From positions 1 to 10,258 of the forward strand of contig DAOVXR010000031.1 of the NCBI GenBank assembly GCA_030636065.1: a stretch of DNA of 10,258 bases, read 5' to 3'. Positions 6,551 through 10,258 of this stretch are shown here, piece after piece. The position numbers and the translations under genes were made by a program. Each line of letters starts with the position of its first letter. Position 1 is the first letter of the stretch. Source of the DNA: Sedimentisphaerales bacterium (GTDB lineage Bacteria > Planctomycetota > Phycisphaerae > Sedimentisphaerales > SM23-30). The notes below the pieces were generated by a model, which had not been told where the DNA came from, made no database searches, and saw only the letters and a list, made by a program, of their open reading frames with translations.

Positions 6551-7360
6551 TTAAGTCGCGTAATTATGAAGTCCTCCGAACAACTTCGATAGATTCACCC
6601 ACAACAACGTTATCATTATCGCTGCCATTCCCGCTATTGCCCAGATGCTGTTGATCCGTGCGTATCTCCTGCCGTACATATAACGGAAATGAAAATACGC
6701 AAGGTACACCAGCCATGAAGCCAGCGACCATAATTCCTTCGGGTCCCAACCCCAGTAATCGCCCCACGCCAGGTGCCCCCACCAGCTACCGAGGATAAGC
6801 CCTAATGTCATCAACGGAAATCCAAGGCAAATCATACGATATGTAGCCTGTTCATAATCGACCAAAAACTCACCCTTCGGTCCCGCCGGGCAGCTTAACT
6901 GACATATCGCCTGTGCCGTTGCCTTGGTCATAATCACATAGGAAATTACATATACGGCCACGTGCGGCGCGAACAGAAAGCATTGCAGCGCCGGTGGCAA
7001 CTGCTGTGGCGCCGCGTCAAAGACAAAACCAGCAGGGAACAGCAACGCAATTCCAATCAGCATGTCCATTGGCTCCACTCCAACGCGCAGGCGTCGCCGA
7101 GAGAATACAGAAAGTGGATAGATCAGCATTCCCATTGTGAGGAACACTTCAAACAGGTTTTGCATCGGTACATGGTCAACGTGAACCCACCGATAAATGA
7201 AGGCAATTACCGCGATTACAAAGCCGGTCTGATATACCAATGTTCCTGTTTTATGCCGTTGCCATATAGTCGATACGAACGCCAACCCATACGCCGCCAT
7301 CGCGGCATAGATCAGACATCCCTGAATTGTCCATTTAATCGCCATATTATTATTAGGCAT
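6551..7360 (-). CDS. ccsA: System II cytochrome c biogenesis protein CcsA/ResC
   Basis: This integral membrane protein carries haem to the outer face of the membrane and, with ResB, joins it to CXXCH motifs of apocytochromes c. Counted from ATG 7360 (269 aa), it shows several hydrophobic helices, the tryptophan-rich WWD haem-handling motif WGDYWGWDPKE (199-209), and conserved histidines in DHVPMQNLFE (His63), FAPHVAV (His133) and the terminal GLHNYA (His265). These are the hallmarks of the CcsA/CcmC superfamily. HemX, a CcsA-like regulator of HemA in Bacillus, is an alternative given the neighbouring hemA, but the adjacent resB favours a true haem ligase. The start is uncertain: GTG 7372 lies in the loop of a palindrome, ATG 7360 overlaps the resB stop, and ATG 7345 lies just after it. 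None has a strong ribosome site, so coupling to resB is likely. Confidence 0.9.
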   Translation of the reverse strand: MPNNNMAIKWTIQGCLIYAAMAAYGLAFVSTIWQRHKTGTLVYQTGFVIAVIAFIYRWVHVDHVPMQNLFEVFLTMGMLIYPLSVFSRRRLRVGVEPMDMLIGIALLFPAGFVFDAAPQQLPPALQCFLFAPHVAVYVISYVIMTKATAQAICQLSCPAGPKGEFLVDYEQATYRMICLGFPLMTLGLILGSWWGHLAWGDYWGWDPKELWSLASWLVYLAYFHFRYMYGRRYARINSIWAIAGMAAIMITLLWVNLSKLFGGLHNYAT

Positions 7361-8444
7361 TACGCGGGCCACAGGCCCGCCCTACCATTATATTTCGAAA
7401 CCAAAAGTGCCAAAATACGCCGGCGCAAAGTAAAAAATATCCCGCGAAAACAACCATCAATCCCGTATCGCTTCGCACCGACAAAATTGTATATTGACCC
7501 GATTTGTGATCGTAGTCCGACTGATAAAAATAGTGTCCCCCGTAATGCAGCGGTTTGTTCACCTCAATTGTCTTGAGCGTTCCGGCCTGTCCATCCTCCA
7601 CTTTTAGATCGCTGAAATAATCTTTCGGCATCAGCACATATCGCATTTGTAATTGCCCGTCACCAAGAACATTGAAATCCGGGAACCGCTCAAATATATA
7701 TTTTTTCTCCGTTTTGCCATCCGGCCGACTTATTTCCACCTCTATCGCCGGGTTTTCGCCTTTTCCAATATCATCACTGACTTGTCGTTGGCCGTCTTTG
7801 ATATTAATGCGAAAATTCCGGAACGTCTGTAAAATCCTGATCCGCGGCAGTTCCGGCCCCATATCAAATTCTTCGCCCACCAGAACCTTCATCTGTCCTG
7901 CCGGTTTTTTTTGCGTATAGATCAGCAGTTTGCCGTTGTTCTCATAATATTCTATCCGGAAATCATTAAGCCGCACATGGAACGGTAATTTTTCTAAATA
8001 TGACTGATCGGCCGGGGTGGTTCGTCTTTGCTTTTTGAGGTCGCGAAACATCATGTTGATTTGTTCGATAGTCATAATACGATTTTCGCTTTGTCCCTCG
8101 AAAATCGCCATGTATCCGTGCGGAACGCCGGCGCTGCCGAAATATTCCCGCAGCAATTGATGCCCCGCCTGCGAACCGTACATCCCCCCAGTCAATACCA
8201 GTACGCAACCGGCATGTATCAACAGCAGCCCCGCCTTTTGCCGCAGTCGTCCAAATATCAACATTCCACCTGTCAACAGCACTGTAATCGCCACCCAGAA
8301 AAACACCAGTGCCGGTGAATTGAAAAGCTCCTTTGCCCGCTCGGTTCCCAGAAAAGCCCCGATAATTGACAGGGCCGTCAATGCCACTATCAGCAGCAGT
8401 CCCACCCACATTACAAGCCTTTTCATTTTAATGTTTGTTATCAT
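7353..8444 (-). CDS. resB: System II cytochrome c biogenesis protein ResB
   Basis: ResB (Ccs1/CcsB) partners CcsA in delivering haem and apocytochrome for thioether bond formation. The 363-residue product has three N-terminal transmembrane helices (about 9-31, 46-64 and 70-88, the last with His77 in LLLIHAGCVLVL). A large extracytoplasmic domain follows (about 90-320) with the family signature VNKPLHYGGHYFYQSDYD (295-312), then a final helix (326-347, GLMVVFAGYFLLCAGVFW). The C-terminal MVGRACGPRNA is encoded by a GC-rich palindrome (7364-7380) and looks like an appended repeat rather than native sequence. ATG 8444 and ATG 8426 are both possible starts; neither has a clear ribosome site. It is the first gene of the resB-ccsA-hemA-PKD/LamG unit. 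Confidence 0.9.
   Translation of the reverse strand: MITNIKMKRLVMWVGLLLIVALTALSIIGAFLGTERAKELFNSPALVFFWVAITVLLTGGMLIFGRLRQKAGLLLIHAGCVLVLTGGMYGSQAGHQLLREYFGSAGVPHGYMAIFEGQSENRIMTIEQINMMFRDLKKQRRTTPADQSYLEKLPFHVRLNDFRIEYYENNGKLLIYTQKKPAGQMKVLVGEEFDMGPELPRIRILQTFRNFRINIKDGQRQVSDDIGKGENPAIEVEISRPDGKTEKKYIFERFPDFNVLGDGQLQMRYVLMPKDYFSDLKVEDGQAGTLKTIEVNKPLHYGGHYFYQSDYDHKSGQYTILSVRSDTGLMVVFAGYFLLCAGVFWHFWFRNIMVGRACGPRNA
7364..7380. repeat. REP-like GC-rich palindrome at the resB/ccsA junction
   Basis: GCGGGCC-ACA-GGCCCGC is a perfect 7-bp inverted repeat with a 3-base loop. On the reverse strand it reads GTAGGGCGGGCCTGTGGCCC, which resembles the GTAGGG(T/C)GGGC...GCCC small dispersed repeats known in several bacterial genomes. 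Only one copy is in this window, so repeat status is inferred. It could also act as a translation-modulating hairpin between resB and ccsA. Confidence 0.5.
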
Positions 8445-8503
8445 AGTCAGTAGTTGTCAGTCTATACTATTCTCGCGAAAAATGAAGCTGAAAATGCGCA
8501 TAA

Positions 8504-8607
8504 GGTGATTATTTGGAATCCATGCCAGCCAGAAAACGGCACCGATGGCCGCTGATTTCAGCGTTGACACTATCTATGATATGATATACTTTTAACGGTG
8601 ATTATTT
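8504..8607 (+). repeat. Direct repeat GGTGATTATTT, two copies upstream of the transporter
   Basis: GGTGATTATTT occurs exactly at 8504-8514 and again at 8597-8607, 93 bases apart, both in the gap between the divergent resB and transporter genes. The second copy lies in the expected leader just after the candidate promoter. It may be a regulator binding site or a coincidence in AT-rich DNA. Confidence 0.3.
8564..8590 (+). promoter_or_regulatory. Candidate promoter for the Nramp-related transporter
   Basis: A perfect TTGACA (8564-8569) is followed after 15 bases by TATACT (8585-8590), a 5-of-6 match to the -10 box. The spacing is shorter than the usual 17. The start site would give a leader of about 60 bases before the ATG at 8659. 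Confidence 0.4.
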
Positions 8608-8658
8608 AGTAATTGTTGCGGAAAGAAGCCGGGTTACGCATTAAAACTGGAGAAATAA

Positions 8659-10104
8659 ATGGAAGAACAGCGGAATCAGGAAAACAGCAGTGATGATATG
8701 ATACGTGGTTTGCCAATGTTCACCGCGTCGGCGCCTGAGGTTCTGGCAAAAGAAAAAGCGGAACTGGTGGAACTGGAGGGCAAAGGCGCATTGCGGCGGT
8801 GGCGCGGGTACTTTTCCAAAACCGGTCCCGGCTGGCTCCAGAGCGCTTTGGTATTAGGTAGCGGTTCGGCTATGGCCTCGCTGTTTGCGGGGGCCTTCCT
8901 GCAATATAAACTGCTCTGGGTTCAACCCCTGGCGATGATACTTGGGATAGTTATGTTTGCGGCAATGTCGCATCAAACCCTATCTACAGAGTATCGGCCG
9001 TTTTACGCGATGAAATGTTTTATTCATCCCGCTCTGGCCTGGAGTTGGGCCATCGGGGCGCTGGTGGCGACGATCATCTGGCATTTACCGCAGTATGCCC
9101 TGGCGGCAGGTATGACCGAAGACATGATCAAGACTGTTACCGGATGGGAGCCGGCGTCAGAAGCCACGCAGATAGCGCTGTTAATCGGAATAGGGCTGGT
9201 GATTTTGAGTATATCGACCACCGTTGTCTGGAGCTACAGCAGCGGACACAAAGGCATTCGATTCTACGAACGCGCACTGAAAGGTCTGGTCTGGATGATT
9301 ATCCTTGCGTTTTCGTTGGTGATAATCCGTCGGGCGCTCGACGGCGGCATTGAGTGGGGCAAGATGTTCAAGGGTTTTTTGCCGTTGTACATTCCCACAG
9401 ATCATCGTGGTGTTTCCGTAGTGATGGCGGCTTTCGGGGCTGCTACCGGGATAAACGCGACGTTTCTTTTTCCTTATACACTACTGGCGCGTGGCTGGGG
9501 CAGGGAACATCGGGGACTAGCGCGGTTCGATTTGATAACCGGTATGCTGATACCGTTTTGTATCGCTACTTCGTTGATGGTGATTGCCACCGCGTGCACG
9601 ATATACGATCCGGGGAAGTTTGCCGAAGGCTCGACGATGTTGTCCCCCATCATGGCGGCAGAGATGTTTCAATCGGCTGGGTTGAGCGTATTTTTCTCAA
9701 GAATAGTCTTCGGCCTTGGGATTGTCGGCATGGCCCTGAGTTCAATTACCATGCACATGCTCATTAGCGGCTTTGCCGTATGTGAAATATTCGGAATCAA
9801 GCCGAGCGGTTGGCGCTATCGGCTGGCGTGCATGCTGCCGGCGCCTGGGTTAGTGGGCGTAGTGCTCTGGAAATATGTGGGGGCCTGGATTGCCATTCCA
9901 ACCTCGGCAATCTGCGGACTGATGCTGCCGATAGCCTTCATTGGATTCTTTATCCTGAACAACAGCAGTAAATATCTCGGTGACGATAAACCGAGCGGAA
10001 CCAGGGCATTGGTTTGGAATATCGCGATGATTGTATCAATTCTCGTTACCCTGGCGAGTATTGCCTATTATCTACATTCGCTCATCGCGAAATATCTTTC
10101 CTAA
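8659..10104 (+). CDS. Nramp-related transporter with altered metal site
   Basis: The 481-residue polytopic protein has a 50-residue charged cytoplasmic N-terminus, then about 11 to 12 hydrophobic helices. The first helix region, TGPGWLQSALVLGSGSAMAS (55-74), aligns with GPG...DPGN of Nramp divalent-metal transporters, but the metal-binding DPGN is GSGS (67-70). In the sixth helix the M-P-H of Nramp is F271-P272-Y273 (TFLFPYTLLARGWG). The overall LeuT-like fold and the long family of planctomycete and verrucomicrobial relatives annotated as metal transporters are familiar, but with these replacements Mn/Fe transport by the known mechanism is doubtful; the substrate is unknown. The ATG has GGAG (8649-8652) 6 bases upstream. 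It is divergent from resB and probably a single-gene transcript. Confidence 0.8.
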   Translation: MEEQRNQENSSDDMIRGLPMFTASAPEVLAKEKAELVELEGKGALRRWRGYFSKTGPGWLQSALVLGSGSAMASLFAGAFLQYKLLWVQPLAMILGIVMFAAMSHQTLSTEYRPFYAMKCFIHPALAWSWAIGALVATIIWHLPQYALAAGMTEDMIKTVTGWEPASEATQIALLIGIGLVILSISTTVVWSYSSGHKGIRFYERALKGLVWMIILAFSLVIIRRALDGGIEWGKMFKGFLPLYIPTDHRGVSVVMAAFGAATGINATFLFPYTLLARGWGREHRGLARFDLITGMLIPFCIATSLMVIATACTIYDPGKFAEGSTMLSPIMAAEMFQSAGLSVFFSRIVFGLGIVGMALSSITMHMLISGFAVCEIFGIKPSGWRYRLACMLPAPGLVGVVLWKYVGAWIAIPTSAICGLMLPIAFIGFFILNNSSKYLGDDKPSGTRALVWNIAMIVSILVTLASIAYYLHSLIAKYLS

Positions 10105-10105
10105 T

Positions 10106-10118
10106 GGTAACGGTTACC
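10106..10118. promoter_or_regulatory. Perfect palindrome GGTAACGGTTACC, candidate operator
   Basis: Two 6-base half sites GGTAAC and GTTACC flank a single central G directly after the transporter stop and about 70 bases before the next start codon. Its form is similar to operators of LacI-type repressors (for example GntR of E. coli binds around GTTACC/GGTAAC half sites). No regulator gene is in the window. Confidence 0.35.
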
Positions 10119-10123
10119 TCATT

Positions 10124-10148
10124 TTATATCCGCCTTGGGAGGATATAA
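10124..10148 (+). promoter_or_regulatory. Stem-loop overlapping a TATAAT box before the last gene
   Basis: TTATATCC (10124-10131) pairs exactly with GGATATAA (10141-10148), with an additional inner CC/GG pair around a TTG loop. The downstream arm overlaps a perfect TATAAT (10144-10149) in the right place to serve the start at 10186, although no good -35 box is seen. No T-run follows, so it is not a convincing terminator; it may be an operator or weak termination hairpin. Confidence 0.35.
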
Positions 10149-10185
10149 TCATTGTTAGACGCTTTTTATCAAAAGGAATTTGACC

Positions 10186-10258
10186 ATGAGTTGTATATCC
10201 GACTTCTCCCAGCCCTTTCCTCAAACTGGGCGCCTGGCAGAAAACCTAAATCTCTCGC
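10186..10258 (+). CDS. Start of an unidentified gene, cut by the window edge
   Basis: An ATG at 10186 with AAGGA 8 bases upstream opens a frame without stops to the right edge, giving 24 residues beginning MSCISDFSQPFPQTGRLAEN. This is too short to identify. The ribosome site and the candidate promoter elements just upstream make a real gene likely. Confidence 0.45.
   Translation, partial: MSCISDFSQPFPQTGRLAENLNLS

Noticed and set aside
5816..6592. Plus-strand open frame of 258 codons opposite hemA
   Set aside because: It is antisense to an unmistakable glutamyl-tRNA reductase and has a low-complexity, implausible composition.

Overview
The window looks like a chromosomal stretch of a moderately GC-rich Gram-negative-type bacterium. 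It is most likely a planctomycete of the Phycisphaerae/Sedimentisphaerales kind. That placement is an inference from three things: an ispE-spoVG pair whose SpoVG carries an inserted zinc ribbon, a short ResB/CcsA cytochrome c maturation pair next to hemA, and a divergent Nramp-related transporter together with a secreted PKD/LamG-type protein. No rRNA, tRNA, CRISPR array or transposase gene was seen.

Layout. Positions 1-310 (minus) hold the N-terminal part of a DedA/VTT-type membrane protein, read divergently from ispE. The 167-base gap between them carries back-to-back sigma70-like promoters. ispE (478-1419) and spoVG (1406-2008) overlap by 14 bases and form one plus-strand transcription unit. 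From about 2010 to 3860 the DNA becomes visibly richer in A+T and holds a compact minus-strand cassette: an unrecognised 250-aa protein, a 91-aa acidic-tailed protein and a PemK/MazF-type endoribonuclease toxin. These genes are separated by 2 bases and by a 4-base ATGA overlap. An 8-bp inverted repeat lies over the likely promoter. This is the most accessory-looking region and the best candidate for an incompletely described system.

Positions 3861-8444 (minus) form a second tight transcription unit read as resB, ccsA, hemA, then a secreted DUF5605-like/PKD/LamG protein. ResB and CcsA make the System II cytochrome c haem-ligation complex, and HemA (glutamyl-tRNA reductase) makes the first committed precursor of haem, so the order links haem synthesis to haem use. 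The HemA here ends in a CxxCxxCxxC tail that is not part of the usual enzyme. A small GC-rich palindrome resembling a dispersed REP element sits at the resB/ccsA junction and supplies the last residues of ResB. The secreted protein has no obvious link to haem.

Divergently, 8659-10104 (plus) encodes an 11- to 12-helix Nramp-related transporter in which the metal-binding DPGN and MPH motifs of true Nramp proteins are replaced. Two palindromes (10106-10118 and 10124-10148, the latter overlapping a TATAAT) separate it from the start of another gene at 10186 that runs off the window.
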